Source of the DNA: AP-15 sp963700195
GTDB taxonomy: Bacteria > Pseudomonadota > Alphaproteobacteria > ATCC43930 > CGMCC-115725
DNA: 64,000 bases
Assembly (NCBI GenBank): GCA_963700195.1
Contig: CAVOWQ010000016.1
Span: 29,031 to 93,030 of the forward strand
Direction of reading: 5' to 3'
Positions within the stretch are counted from its first letter, which is position 1. The number at the start of each line of letters is the position of its first letter. A model generated the notes under the pieces. It searched no databases and was not told the DNA's origin. It worked only from the letters and a program-made list of their open reading frames with translations. This document shows, one piece after another, positions 1-10,624 of this stretch. The position numbers and the translations under genes were made by a program.

Positions 1-1088
1 TTCTCGATTTGCCCGCGAAGATCGGCGATATCTGGCTCACGGTAGAGGATCCGGCTCTGTCGTGCGTCGTAGCGGCCGATGGCCGGGTCCGCCGTGACAT
101 AGACAAAGCCGCCGTCGGTGAGCGCAACGATCCCCATGACCGTCCCGTCTGCGGCCGCGAGCGTCGCCCGCTTCGCCCAGCGGCTATCGGTCCAATGGAA
201 AATCGGTGACCCGGTAGCGGCAGACCAATGGGTTCCGCCGGCGAGCAGCGTTCCGTCCGCGGCCCACGCGACTTGGCCGAGGTTGCCGCCCACCAGACCT
301 GAAACATTGGCGGCGGCGACGCGACGCAGCTGCGGAACCGAAAGAACATCGACATTGAGCGTGTCGCTGTAACCGACGGCGAGCGCATTGGCATTCGGAG
401 AGAAAGCTACACTATCCGGACGTGCACCCGCCGGCGCCTTCGCTTTCGCGACCGGCTGGAGATCGGAATCGTAAAGGCGTACATTCCCGTCGAACGCCGC
501 CACCGCCAGCCTCCCGGAGCCGTCGAAGGCGAGGCCATAGACCGGGCCTGCGTAATCGACATCCCGCGAAATTTCGCGCCACTCAGTCGTCTCGAATAGG
601 CGGATCCCGTTCGCTCCAAGGAGTCCGGCGGCGACGCGGCGCCCGTCCGGCGACCAAGCGAGCCGATTGACGGCTTCGGGAAGCCCGCCGACACGCTTTA
701 CGAGCCGGCCCGTCGCGGCGTCGAACACGTAGAAGCTGCTTCCCTGTTCTCGCTCGAACCCCGTCGAGCCTCCGGTCACGATGAGACGGGCATTCGGCGA
801 AATAGCTACGGTGAAAAGTCGCCCTTCTGCGCCTGGCCCAATCTCCGGGCGCAATACTCGGATCAGCTCGCCGGTCGCCAACGACCATAGGCGCGCCGTC
901 CTGTCGTCCGACACGGTAACCAGTACTTTCCCGGCGGCATCGACTGCGGCGGCCCGGATAGGCCCAGTGTGCATGCCCGTCTCAAGGCGCAAGATCGGCC
1001 GAACTTGGGGCGGTTCCTGCGCCGGCGCGGCTACTGTCGACACCAGCGCCAGCGCGGCGATGCCAAGAATTCGCAATCTCCCAATCAT
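1..1088 (-). CDS. Secreted WD40-like beta-propeller protein, C-terminus beyond the window edge
   Basis: The frame is open from an ATG at 1088 to base 1, so about 362 residues are visible and the C-terminus is cut off. The first 24 residues form a signal peptide (MIGRLRIL, a hydrophobic core, then APAQ). After it come WD40-like blades, seen in phrases such as VSDDRTARLWSLATGEL, VAISPNARLIVTGG and LAWSPDGRRVAAGLL, spaced about 40-50 residues apart. Such propellers are protein-binding scaffolds; the partner is unknown. It starts 83 bases downstream of lolD in the same direction and may be read through from the lol operon. No frameshift is seen in this part. Confidence 0.75.
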   Translation of the reverse strand, partial: MIGRLRILGIAALALVSTVAAPAQEPPQVRPILRLETGMHTGPIRAAAVDAAGKVLVTVSDDRTARLWSLATGELIRVLRPEIGPGAEGRLFTVAISPNARLIVTGGSTGFEREQGSSFYVFDAATGRLVKRVGGLPEAVNRLAWSPDGRRVAAGLLGANGIRLFETTEWREISRDVDYAGPVYGLAFDGSGRLAVAAFDGNVRLYDSDLQPVAKAKAPAGARPDSVAFSPNANALAVGYSDTLNVDVLSVPQLRRVAAANVSGLVGGNLGQVAWAADGTLLAGGTHWSAATGSPIFHWTDSRWAKRATLAAADGTVMGIVALTDGGFVYVTADPAIGRYDARQSRILYREPDIADLRGQIE

Positions 1089-1171
1089 CTCTGAAATGCC
1101 CGACCTGACTATGCCGCCCTAATCTGACATAACATGTTACATTTAGCGACATTTTGCACGTAGACAGGGAT

Positions 1172-1858
<687 letters not shown>

Positions 1859-1865
1859 TGCAGAA

Positions 1866-3111
1866 TCACTCGTAGCGCAGAGCTTCGACCGGGTCGAGCC
1901 GGGCGGCGCGCCAGGACGGGTAGAGAGTGGCGAGGAAGGAGAGGGCGAGCGCCATGATCACGACGGCGGCGACCTCGCCGGTGTCGATGCGCGCCGGAAT
2001 GCGGGTGAAGAAATAGATCTCGGCGGCAAACAGATCGGTGCCGATGATTTTTTGGATTGCTTGCCGGATCGCTTCGATGTTGTCGGTGAAGACGAGCCCG
2101 AGGACAAATCCGGCGACGGTGCCGATGACCCCGATGCTGGCGCCGCTCAGCACAAAGATGCGCAGGATCATGCCGCGCGAGGCCCCCATCGTGCGCAGGA
2201 TCGCGATGTCGCGCCCCTTGTCCTTCACCATCATGATCATGCTGGAGATGATGTTGAACGCGGCGACGACGATGATCAATGTCAGGATCAGGAACATCAC
2301 GTTGCGCTCGATCTCGACCGCGTTGAACAGGCTCGAATTGGCCTGCTGCCAGTCGACGATCCGCACACGGCCGGCGAGTGCGGCGGCAATCAGCCGGCGC
2401 TGCTCGCGCACCCGGTCGGGGTCGGCGGTGAAGACTTCGAGGCTGGAGACCGCCTCGGGCAGGCGGAAGAACAGCTGCGCCGCGTCGAGCGGCGCGTAGA
2501 TGAAGCTGTTGTCGTATTCGTACATGCCGACATTGAACAGCGCGACGACATGGTAGGTCTTGACCCGCGGCATCGTGCCGAAGGCGGTGGCGGTCCCCTC
2601 CGGCGAAAGCAAGGTGATCGGGCTGCCGACGGCGAGCCCGAGCCGGCGCGCCAGCCGGTCGCCGACCGCGACGCCGTCGTCGCTGAAATCGGCGAGCGAG
2701 CCCTGGATGATGTGGTCCGCCAGCAGCGGCAATGAGCGCAAATCGTCAGGCCGGATGCCGCGCACCAGCGCGCCCGCCGCACCGCCCTCCGAGGTCGCCA
2801 TGACCTGACCTTCGACGATCGGGGTGACGCCGCGTGACCCCGGGAATGTCGCGGACCTTCTGCGCCGCGGCATCGAAATCGCCGAGCCCGCCGCTCAGCG
2901 CGTAGACCCCGAGATCGCCGTTGAGGCCGAGGATGCGGGCGAGCAGATCGGCGCGAAACCCGTTCATCACCGACATGACGATGATCAGCGTGGCGACGCC
3001 GAGCGCGATGCCGAGCAGCGAAAAGATCGCGATGACCGACACGAACCCTTCCTGCCGCCGCGCCCGCAAATAGCGGAACGCGACCATCCGCTCGAAGGCG
3101 CCGAAGATCAC
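1866..3111 (-). CDS. lolC: Lipoprotein-releasing system permease LolC/LolE (frame broken by a 10-base insertion)
   Basis: Inner-membrane permease of the Lol system. The N-terminal part (ERMVAFRYLRARRQEGFVSV, first membrane segment, then VMNGFRADLL) and the larger C-terminal part (periplasmic MacB-type core, then three membrane segments ending near DPVEALRYE) lie in different frames. They join at about 2821-2845. Removing ten bases there (minus strand GCGGCGTCAC, a near-copy of the adjacent bases) restores DIPGVTPIVEG. Total length is 3n+1. I chose the GTG at 3111 because it gives the family-typical VIFGAFERMVAFRYL start. Partner of lolD immediately downstream. LolC and LolE are hard to tell apart; a single fused-type gene is common in alphaproteobacteria. 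Confidence 0.85.
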
Positions 3112-3127
3112 CGGCTCCCGTCGGAAG

Positions 3128-3240
3128 TGCCCCTCACCCTCCCGCTGACGCGGGCCCCTCCCTCTCCCCGCTGAAGCGGGGCGAGGGGCTATGAGTTCCC
3201 CCTCGCCCCGCTTGCGGGGAGAGGGTTGGGGTGAGGGGCA
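3128..3240. repeat. Palindromic CCCTCACCC/GGGTGAGGG element, copy 1
   Basis: Outer arms TGCCCCTCACCC (3128-3139) and GGGTGAGGGGCA (3229-3240) are perfect inverted repeats. Inside lie further GC-rich arms built on CTCCCCGC and GCGGGGAG. The element fills the space between lolC and proS and its last part is read as the C-terminal tail of proS. Related elements are at 20278, 42556, 52559 and 53872. Confidence 0.8.
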
Positions 3241-4552
3241 GTCAGCCGATTGAGCGCCGCTTCGACCGAGACGTCGCGCCGCTCGCCGGAGCGGCGGTGC
3301 TTCATCTCGACCGTGCCGGCGGCGAGGCCGCGCGGGCCGATGACGAGCTGGTCGGGCAGGCCGATCAGGTCCATCGTCGCGAATTTGGCGCCCGGGGATT
3401 CGTCGCGGTCGTCGTAGAGCACCTCGATCCCGGCGGCGAGCAGCTTGCCGTAGAGGTCGTCGGCGGCCTCGCGGCAGCGCTTGTCGGCCGGGCGCAGATT
3501 GATCAGGCCGACGCGGAACGGCGCGACGCTCTCCGGCCAGATGATCCCGGCATCGTCGTGGTTGGCTTCGATCAGTGCGCCGACGAGGCGCGACACGCCG
3601 ATGCCGTAGGAACCCATCTCGAGCGCGCACCGCCGCGCCGTCGGGACCGGATGACAAGGCGCCCATCGGTCGCGAATACTTGTCGCCGAAGTAGAAGATC
3701 TGGCCGACCTCGATGCCGCGCGCAGTCACGAGTTCCGTCGCCGGGATCGGGCAGCTGGCTGGGATCGTGCTTCTCGTCGGTCGCGGCATAGGAAGCGGCG
3801 TCCAGTGTCGAAAAATCGGTTCGAGATCGCCCCGATAATCGACTTCGACGACAGGAATGTCGGTCTCGAGCCAGCGGCGGTCGAAAAACACGTCGCTCTC
3901 ACCGGTATCGGCGAGGATGATGAATTCATGGCTGAGATCGCCGCCGATCGGCCCGGTATCGGCCCGCATCGGGATCGCCTTCAGCCCCATGCGGGCGAAG
4001 GTGCGCAGATAGGCGACGAACATCTTGTTGTAGGACTGCTTCGCGCTCGGCGGCGTCGAGGTCGAAGCTGTAGGCGTCCTTCATCAGGAACTCGCGCCCG
4101 CGCATCACGCCAAAGCGCGGCCGCACCTCGTCGCGGAATTTCCACTGGATGTGGTAGAGCATCTTCGGCAGGTCGCGATAGCTCTTGATCGAGGCGCGGA
4201 CGATCTCGGTCACCTGCTCCTCGTTGGTCGGCCCGTACAGCATCTCGCGGTCGTGCCGGTCGCGGATGCGCAGCATCTCCTTGCCGTAATCGTCGTAGCG
4301 CCCGCTCTCCCGCCACAGCTCGGCCGGCTGCACGGTCGGCATCAGGATCTCCTGCGCCCCGGCGCGGTCCTGCTCCTCGCGCACGATCTGCTCGACCTTT
4401 TTGAGGACGCGCAGGCCGAGCGGCAGCCACGAATAGATGCCGGCGCTCGACTGGCGGATCATCCCGGCGCGCAGCATCAGCCGGTGCGAGACGATCTGCG
4501 CCTCGCTCGGATTATCACGCAGCAGCGGCAGGAAATATTCGGAAAGACGCAT
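3189..4552 (-). CDS. proS: Prolyl-tRNA synthetase (four frameshifts)
   Basis: Charges tRNA-Pro with proline (class II synthetase, short alphaproteobacterial form without the long editing insert). ATG at 4552 gives MRLSEYFLPLLRDNPSEAQ. Motif 2/3 regions are readable: YGPTNEEQ, REFLMKDAYSFDLD, VTARGIEVGQIFYFGDKYS and MGSYGIGVSRLVGALIE, then an anticodon-binding domain (DRDESPGAKFATMDLIG). The frame changes at about 4043 (+1), 3813 (-1), 3742 (+1) and 3624 (+1); the net +2 matches the length (3n+2). As the enzyme is essential, sequence error is likelier than decay. The last 15 or so residues (HPNPLPASGARGNS) are translated from the palindromic repeat at 3128-3240, so the natural end may be earlier. 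Confidence 0.9.
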
Positions 4553-4699
4553 CAAACCTCACCCCGGCGATCGGGCGGCGCACTCTAGGGAAGAGAACGG
4601 GGCGTGTCCATCGACCCGCCGGCCGGTTCGCGGAAGCGGCGACCTCACCACAAATTTCCTTAAAATTCGCGTGACGGCGGCCGATCCGACGTGAGTAAT

Positions 4700-4795
4700 G
4701 ATCACTTCTCGTGCAGGCAGGCATGCCGGCCCGAGTTTAGGGAGGAACCGACTACCGAGAAGAGGCAGGCGTCACGCCTGCCTCTTTGGCTTTTC
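4700..4795 (+). ncRNA. Candidate leader RNA or small RNA ending in an intrinsic terminator
   Basis: Upstream of the aminotransferase lie two successive hairpins. The first has CTCG...CGAG outer arms around a GGCAGGCATGCC core (about 4716-4737). The second is an 11-bp perfect stem AGAGGCAGGCG / CGCCTGCCTCT with a three-base loop (4761-4785), followed by TTGGCTTTT. This could be an attenuator leader for the gene at 4886 or a stand-alone sRNA. I do not recognise a named RNA family. Confidence 0.35.
4761..4794 (+). terminator. Strong intrinsic terminator hairpin
   Basis: An 11-bp perfect stem (4761-4771 with 4775-4785), loop TCA, then a T-rich tail at 4786-4794. It sits 92 bases upstream of the aminotransferase start, so it ends a transcript before that gene unless it is regulated. 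Confidence 0.7.
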
Positions 4796-4885
4796 GTGAT
4801 ACCCTCGACTAACCCTACCGCAGGACGCGGGTCGGACGCGCGTGCGGTATATAGACGGCACACGGAAAGGAATTGGAGAACGAAG

Positions 4886-6067
4886 ATGGCGGTCAGTCGT
4901 GGGTACCATTTCTATCAAAATCCCGGGCCGACCAATATCCCGGACCGCGTCTTGCGGGCGATGGACCGCGGGGCGATCGACTTCACCGCTGCGCAGTTCA
5001 AGGCGATTGCCGAGGAATGCTTCGCCGGCCTGAAGCGCGTGTTCAAGACCGACCAGACGATTCTCTCCTATACCGCCTCCGGACACGGCGCCTGGGAGGC
5101 GGCGCTGGTCAATCTGTTCTCGCCCGGCGACAAGGTGCTGGTCGTCGAAAGCGGCTATTTCTCGCTCAATTGGGGCATGCGGGCCGAAGCATTCGGGCTC
5201 GAAGTCGAGACATTGCCCAACGACTGGCGCAGCGCCGTCAGCCCGGCCAAGCTCGAAAGCCGGCTGCGCGAGGACCGCGAGCATGCGCTGAAGGCGGTGC
5301 TGGTGGTGCACAACGAGACCTCGACCGGGGTGCTCAACGACATAGCCGGCTTGCGGCGCGCGATCGACGCCGCCAAACACCCGGCGCTGTTTCTCGTCGA
5401 CGTGATCTCGTCCCTGGCGTCGATGGATTTCCGCATGGACGAATGGGGCGTCGACGTCGTGGTCGCCGGCTCGCAGAAGGGGCTGATGCTGCCGACCGGA
5501 ATGGCCTTTACCGGGGTCAGCACCCGCGCCATCGCCGCCAGCGCCGAAGCCAAGCTGCCGCGGGTCTATTGGGATTGGCGGCGGCTGCTCGGCGAAGCCT
5601 CGCAGGCCTATTGGAACGGCACCGCGCCGGTGCATTTCTTCTACGGACTGCAAGAAGCGCTGCGCATGATCGAGGAAGAGGGTCTCGACAACATCTTTGC
5701 GCGCCATCATCGCCTCGCCGAGGCAACGCGGCGCGCGGTGCGCGTCTGGCGGCAGAACGACGGACCCGAGATCTTCGCCATCGACCCGCGGGCCCAATCC
5801 GACTCGATCACCGCCGTGCAGGTGCCCGAGGGCTATGATGCCGACAAAGTCCGCCAGCTCTGCCTCGACAAGTTCAACGTGTCGCTCGGCGGCGGGCTCG
5901 ACCGGCTCAAGGGCCACGTCTTCCGCATCGGCCATCTCGGCGATCTGAACGAGCCGATGATCCTCGGCGCCCTCGCCGCGGTTGAAATGGCGCTCGAACT
6001 CTCCGGCGTGCCGCACGGCAAGGGCGGCGTCGCCGCCGCGATGGATTACCTTGTGGCGGCCGAGTAG
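4886..6067 (+). CDS. Class V aminotransferase, serine/alanine-glyoxylate aminotransferase type
   Basis: PLP enzyme of 393 residues. The family transfers the amino group of serine or alanine to glyoxylate or another 2-oxo acid. The start is the ATG at 4886, preceded by GGAGAA; the longer open frame upstream would run through the terminator hairpin. Visible features are FYQNPGPTNIPDRV at the N-terminus, TASGHGAWEAAL (phosphate-binding loop), LVDVISSLASM with the cofactor Asp, and GSQKGLMLPTG with the Schiff-base Lys. The C-terminus carries FRIGHLGDLNE, typical of this subfamily. It stands alone, divergent from proS. Pyridoxamine-pyruvate aminotransferases belong to the same fold, so the substrate is not certain. 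Confidence 0.85.
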   Translation: MAVSRGYHFYQNPGPTNIPDRVLRAMDRGAIDFTAAQFKAIAEECFAGLKRVFKTDQTILSYTASGHGAWEAALVNLFSPGDKVLVVESGYFSLNWGMRAEAFGLEVETLPNDWRSAVSPAKLESRLREDREHALKAVLVVHNETSTGVLNDIAGLRRAIDAAKHPALFLVDVISSLASMDFRMDEWGVDVVVAGSQKGLMLPTGMAFTGVSTRAIAASAEAKLPRVYWDWRRLLGEASQAYWNGTAPVHFFYGLQEALRMIEEEGLDNIFARHHRLAEATRRAVRVWRQNDGPEIFAIDPRAQSDSITAVQVPEGYDADKVRQLCLDKFNVSLGGGLDRLKGHVFRIGHLGDLNEPMILGALAAVEMALELSGVPHGKGGVAAAMDYLVAAE

Positions 6068-6261
6068 CCGCCTACCGGCTGCTGGGCGCGTTGCCCGATA
6101 TCAAATCGGCCGACGCTGTATTCGCTGAACGCAATTACTTCCAAATTTTCGGGATTTTTGCCGAAAGTGAATGGACCTCCCAGCTAGCCTCCGCCACAAT
6201 CATCTCCGTGCGGCATGTGCCGCAGAGCTGTCGGCCGCACAATTCGACGCGGAGGTGACAG

Positions 6262-6737
6262 ATGAACGCACGACATCTCAGATGGGCGAGACTCGGCGCG
6301 CTCGGCCTGCTTGCTTGCTGGCTGCGCTCCGCAGCCGCAGGTGGCAACCTCGCAGGCGCAACTTCCGCCGGTCGAACCCGGGATGGCGAGGGTGTGGTTT
6401 TTTCGTCAGGCCGATCCGCCGGGGGGCAATGTCTATGCGGCGGATCCGATAGTTTACGCGAATGGCGTACCGGTTGGTCAGATCGCAGCAGGGAACCGCC
6501 TTTTTCCACAATTTCCCGCCGGGAAAGTACCGGTTTACGGTCCAGTCCTACGGAACCCCGACTCCCGAACACGACACCCTGCAGCTCGTGCCGGGAACCG
6601 ACGCTTACGTGCAGGTTCAATGGCAAGCCAACTGGGAAACAGGCCACACGGGAGGTAGCAGCTTTACCGTCCAAACCTCCTCACCAGAGGTGGCGCAGCA
6701 GTATCTCCCGACGCTGACCAATCTCGGCCAACGCTGA
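6262..6737 (+). CDS. Small lipoprotein with a DUF2846-like domain (two frameshifts)
   Basis: A strong ribosome site (GGAGGTGACAG) precedes the ATG at 6262. The signal peptide reads MNARHLRWARLGALGLLA and then breaks. Removing one four-base unit of a TGCT run at about 6309-6322 gives a perfect lipobox LLAGC. The mature part reads GMARVWFFRQADPPGGN, then crosses a +1 shift at about 6490 (GGG run) into FFHNFPPGKYRFTVQSYGT and ends NLGQR. The ARVWFFR start and PPGKY turn resemble the DUF2846 family of envelope lipoproteins. Function is unknown. It could be a decaying gene, but both breaks fit the indel pattern seen across the window. Confidence 0.6.
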
Positions 6738-6777
6738 TCCCCGGCAAAACCTGGGTCGCCGGGCCTGGCCTCACTTC

Positions 6778-9388
6778 TTACGAGGTCGACTCGGGATTGG
6801 GCTGCAATGGCTGCAGCCGCCGATAGGCGTAGCCGATGCCGACCAGAACCGCGCCGAGACCGATGAAGGAAAGCGCCCGCAACGCCGCCGCTGAGATCGG
6901 CCATGTCGGACAGAAACACTTTGCCGACGACCAGGCCGAGGCCGAGCAACGAGGCGCGGCGCAGCCAAAGGCTGCGCCATTTGAGCGCCGCCCCGAGCCC
7001 GGCCGCGGCGAAGGCGAGCCAGGCGGCCGAGTAGGCGTACCATTCCGCTTCGCCGGTCAAGCCTTGGTTCAAGCGGTCGCCTTGGAAGAAATGGCGCACT
7101 TCGAGTGTCACCCAGAGAAAGGCGAAGCCGGCGGCGAGAACCAGCGCCGCCTGCCAGAGGACGCGTGGACCCAGCCGATAGAAGCCGATCCCGGCATAAA
7201 GCGCCGCCGGGATCGCATAGGCCAGGAACAGCGAGTCGAGGAGGAACCAGCCTTCGACCGGCGCGCCAAAAAAAGGCATCACCGGATTGAGAAAGATCGC
7301 CTGCCAGCCGACCGCGAAGACGGTCGCGATCGCGAACAGGATGACGCCGCTCCAGCGCAATACGACCCGGTCGCGCCGCTCGCCGAGGTGCAGCAGCCAC
7401 CCGGCCATTACAGAGCCAAGCTATCGTCTCGACCGCGTTGAGAGCGAAATCGTCGAGCACGAAACGGAGCGGCCGATCGCTCAGCGCGTGCCACAGCTCG
7501 AGGGTCACCAGCAGCACCGAGAAGACGACGCTTCCGGCCTCGAGCACTTTCACCAGCAGATCGTCGGCACGGCTGCCGAACTGCCGGGTGGCGAGGATGA
7601 ACGCCGCCGCCGGGACGCCGTAGCCGTAGAGCAACCAGTTGAAGATCAGGGTGTCCGACAGCGCATAGCGCAGGACTTCGGGATTGAGGGTCAGCCGGAC
7701 CAGCACGGCGGCGGCGATGCCGAGCGCGACATGGCGCAGGACAGGCAACCGCAGGCGGCCTTCGACCCAGGCGAGCGCCGGCAAGTGCAGGGCGAGGGCC
7801 ACCGTCAACCAGGCATTTTCGAGGACGAACACGGCGGCGAGGATCGTGCAGCCGAGGACGCCCACGGCATAGGCGGCCAGCACCAGCTCGTTCTCGGCCT
7901 CCCCGTCGCGGCGCTGCGCCGCCCAGCAGGCTGCGGCCAGTTCCAGCGCTGCCAGAGCGAGCGCGACGACCGTCCAGTCGAGATCGAGACCGAAGGCGGC
8001 AATTCGCCAATACGAGACAGCAAGAAGGATCGGCGGCGTCGCCGCCGATAGGGCGGCCCACCGGCTCGGCCGCGGCACTCGCGCCAGGGACGCGAAACCG
8101 CCGGCGCCCAGCAGCAGGCCAAAGGCGATCGCAACCGTGAGGAAACGGCCGACCTCTTCGGGCGGGAGGTTGTGCAGGAGGCCAATCCGCTGATCCACCG
8201 GCAACGGCAGGCTCCAGAGGGCGAGCAGCGCCGCCGCCAGGGCGCCGGCGGCGGCGAGAACATCGTCGAGCCGGCTGTCGCGGTAGGCAAAGGCGAGCAG
8301 CGAGAATGCGGTCAGGAACGCGCAGCCGAGCGCGGCCGTGCCGTCGGAATCGACCTGCACCAGAACGAGGACGGCGGCCGATATCGCCCAGAAAGCGGTT
8401 CTGACCACGGCGCGCACCGCCGGCTCGTCGATCACGCCTTCCAGGAAGGGCACACCCGGAATGCCGCGGCGCAGCGCAGCGAAGAGACCGATCTGAGCCA
8501 ACAAATAGCCGCCGACCACCCAGACGTCCGCGGGGTCGTAAAGCATCGCCAGCCACAGCAGGGCCCAGCCGATCGAACCGGCCAGCGCAATCCAGGCCAA
8601 CCACCACCATGCGCGATGCCGCAGCAGCGCCAGCGAGCCGGCGCCGACCAGGATCAGGTAGGCGAACAGCGCGGGCGCGGAGGGCTGTTCGCTGCTGACC
8701 ATTGCCGGCACCGCAAAGGCCCCGGCCAGGCCCAGAACGGCGACGAATGGCCCGTGCTGCAACGACATCAGCACAGTCGCCGCGGCTGTGAGGGCGAGCA
8801 GCGGAAAGGCCAGCGCGGGCGGCAGCAGCCCGTAGAGCTGGTAGGCGGCGTAGAGGCTGGCGAAGATCGTCGCCGCGCCGGCGGCGGCAAGCGCCTGGGA
8901 GACGTTGGACGGGCGCGCCTCGGCAGGCTCACCCCACACGATCCACTCCGCGCCGGCCCACAGGGCAAGCCCGAGCAGCACGCCGAGGGCGACGCGCACC
9001 GCCGGTGTCAGGAGGCCGTAATCGATCGACAATTTGACGAGAAAGGCGCCGCCCAGCGCCAACGCGACACCGCCCAGCCACACCAGCCAGTTCTCGACCA
9101 GGATCTCCTCCCAGCCCTTTCCGGCAGGAGCCGGCGGCAGAGGTGCGAGCGATTTGGGCGGGAAAGGAGGGCGCCTCGCCGACCGCTTCTTCGGGCAATA
9201 GCGCCTCGCCGACGGCGCCTCGGGCACGCTCGGCCGGCAGATCCTCGAACCGGGACAGTCGCTGATCGAGAACCTCGACGCTGGCCTTCAGGGCGAGGAT
9301 AGTCGCGGTCAGCGCGCGAGTACGGGAAAAACGCCTTTGCCGCCAAAACCGAGGCAGCGATGACGCACAGGGTGAGCAGCCAGTCCAT
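6778..9388 (-). CDS. DUF2339 multi-pass membrane protein (four frameshifts)
   Basis: About 870 residues once the breaks are bridged. It starts at ATG 9388 (MDWLLTLCVIAASVLAAKAF). A short coiled stretch follows (ALKASVEVLDQRLSRFEDLP), then the family hallmark WEEILVENWLVWLGGVALAL and roughly twenty hydrophobic segments, ending RRLQPLQPNPESTS. Frame changes lie at about 9322, 9165, 7410 and 6872; all read as +1 and total length is 3n+1. DUF2339 proteins are large polytopic membrane proteins of unknown function. It is divergent from the TetR gene at 9483 across a palindrome, so that regulator may control it. Confidence 0.8.
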
Positions 9389-9452
9389 GCGAGCCCTCCC
9401 GAGCTTCCCGCCTGTTTGGCGGATGGTGCGATCTGCCGAACCACTATATTGA

Positions 9453-9468
9453 AAGTGAATGTTCACTT
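9453..9468. promoter_or_regulatory. Operator-like palindrome between divergent genes
   Basis: AAGTGAA-TG-TTCACTT is a perfect 7-bp inverted repeat with a 2-base spacer. It lies 15 bases upstream of the TetR-family start (9483) and 65 bases from the DUF2339 start. Its size and symmetry fit an operator for a TetR dimer. The overlap with the in-frame ATG at 9459 argues for the later ATG as the true start of the regulator. Confidence 0.55.
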
Positions 9469-9482
9469 ACAAATCAAAAGTG

Positions 9483-10058
9483 ATGCCTCGATCGGCGGGA
9501 GTGAAAACAAAGGTGGAGCGTGCAGCGGTGGATCTGTTTGCCGCCAACGGCTTCGACGGCGTGTCGATCGCCGACATCGCCGCGGCGGCCGGAGTGTCGC
9601 AGGGCGCCCTCTACCGCCATTACCCGAGCAAAGAAGAACTCGCCTGGGCGCTGTTCTCGACCGCCTATCTACGCACCGGCGAGGAGCTCGATCGGATCCG
9701 CACCGGCGGCGCCGAGTTCGAGGCCGCGGTGACGGCAATGATCGCGCATTTCTGCGCCCTTTATGACGAAGATCCGGCCTTGTTCCGCTTCATGCTGATC
9801 ACCCAGCACGGCTTTCTGCCGCGTATTCCGAGCGGCTCCCGCACCCCGGTCGATGCCGTAGCCGATCTCGTCGGCGACGCCGTTGCGAAAAACCGACTGA
9901 AGCCCATCGATCCGGCGTTGGGTGCCGCCGTCATCATGGGTGTCATTCTGCAGTCCGCCACCTTCCATATTTACGGGCGTCTCGGCGGATCTCTGGGCGC
10001 TCGGGCGCCGGTGTTGGCACGCGCCGCGATCGCCGCGGTCGCGGCCCTTGCTCAGTGA
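9483..10058 (+). CDS. TetR/AcrR-family transcriptional regulator
   Basis: The protein has 191 residues from ATG 9483. An N-terminal helix-turn-helix is clear: AAVDLFAANGFDGVSIADIA, then AGVSQGALYRHYPSKEELAW. The C-terminal half is an all-helical ligand and dimer domain with no close motif. I prefer ATG 9483 over the in-frame ATG 9459 because the latter lies inside the palindrome at 9453-9468. Divergent from the DUF2339 gene; likely represses itself and perhaps that gene. The inducer cannot be read from sequence. Confidence 0.85.
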   Translation: MPRSAGVKTKVERAAVDLFAANGFDGVSIADIAAAAGVSQGALYRHYPSKEELAWALFSTAYLRTGEELDRIRTGGAEFEAAVTAMIAHFCALYDEDPALFRFMLITQHGFLPRIPSGSRTPVDAVADLVGDAVAKNRLKPIDPALGAAVIMGVILQSATFHIYGRLGGSLGARAPVLARAAIAAVAALAQ

Positions 10059-10070
10059 CGGTGGAGGCAT

Positions 10071-10624
10071 TCAGAGGCGGGTGGACAGCCAGATGGCGAC
10101 GCGCGAGCCGGTCTTGACCACTGCGCTGATCAAGTCATAGGCCGGGCTCTCCTCTGCCCCTCGCGCGATCGCGAGGTCGCGATGTGCGATCTCGTCGTCG
10201 CGAAACGACAGGATCGTCTCCCGAAGCGCCGGATCGTCCTCACCGAGTGCTTGCGGCCTGAGCTTGGTAATGCTCGTCGATCACTTCCTCGACCGCGACC
10301 GTGCATGCCATCGCAGCCTGCTCGCCCAGCAGCGCGGTCGCGGCGCCGAGCGCGTATCCGGCAACATTCCACAGCGGGTGAAGCAATGTCGGCCGCACGC
10401 GCCTTTCTTGCAACAATGTCTCGAACCGGGCGAGGTGGCGCTTCTCGGCCTCGGCCATCTGCCGGATCACCCCCGCGGCGCGGCCGCGTCCGAGCACATC
10501 CAGCTGCCCTTCATAGATGCGGGTCGCGCCGTATTCGCCGGCGTGATCGACGCGCAGCATGCGCGCGAGCTCCTCCTCGGAAGGACGGTCGCCCGGCAAT
10601 CGATGTCGCGCGGTCGTCGCTCAT
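10071..10624 (-). CDS. coq7: Demethoxyubiquinone hydroxylase, Coq7 family (two frameshifts)
   Basis: Di-iron enzyme that hydroxylates the benzoquinone ring late in ubiquinone synthesis. Iron ligands are seen in DHAGEYGA, AEAEKRHL, EEVIDEHYQ and DDEIAHRDLA. The ATG at 10624 overlaps the dsbB stop as ATGA, which fixes the start and implies coupled translation. Single extra bases at about 10600 and 10260 (AA run) break the frame; total length 3n+2 agrees with two insertions. The last segment ends IWLSTRL. It is the third gene of a yqaA-dsbB-coq7 operon. Confidence 0.85.
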
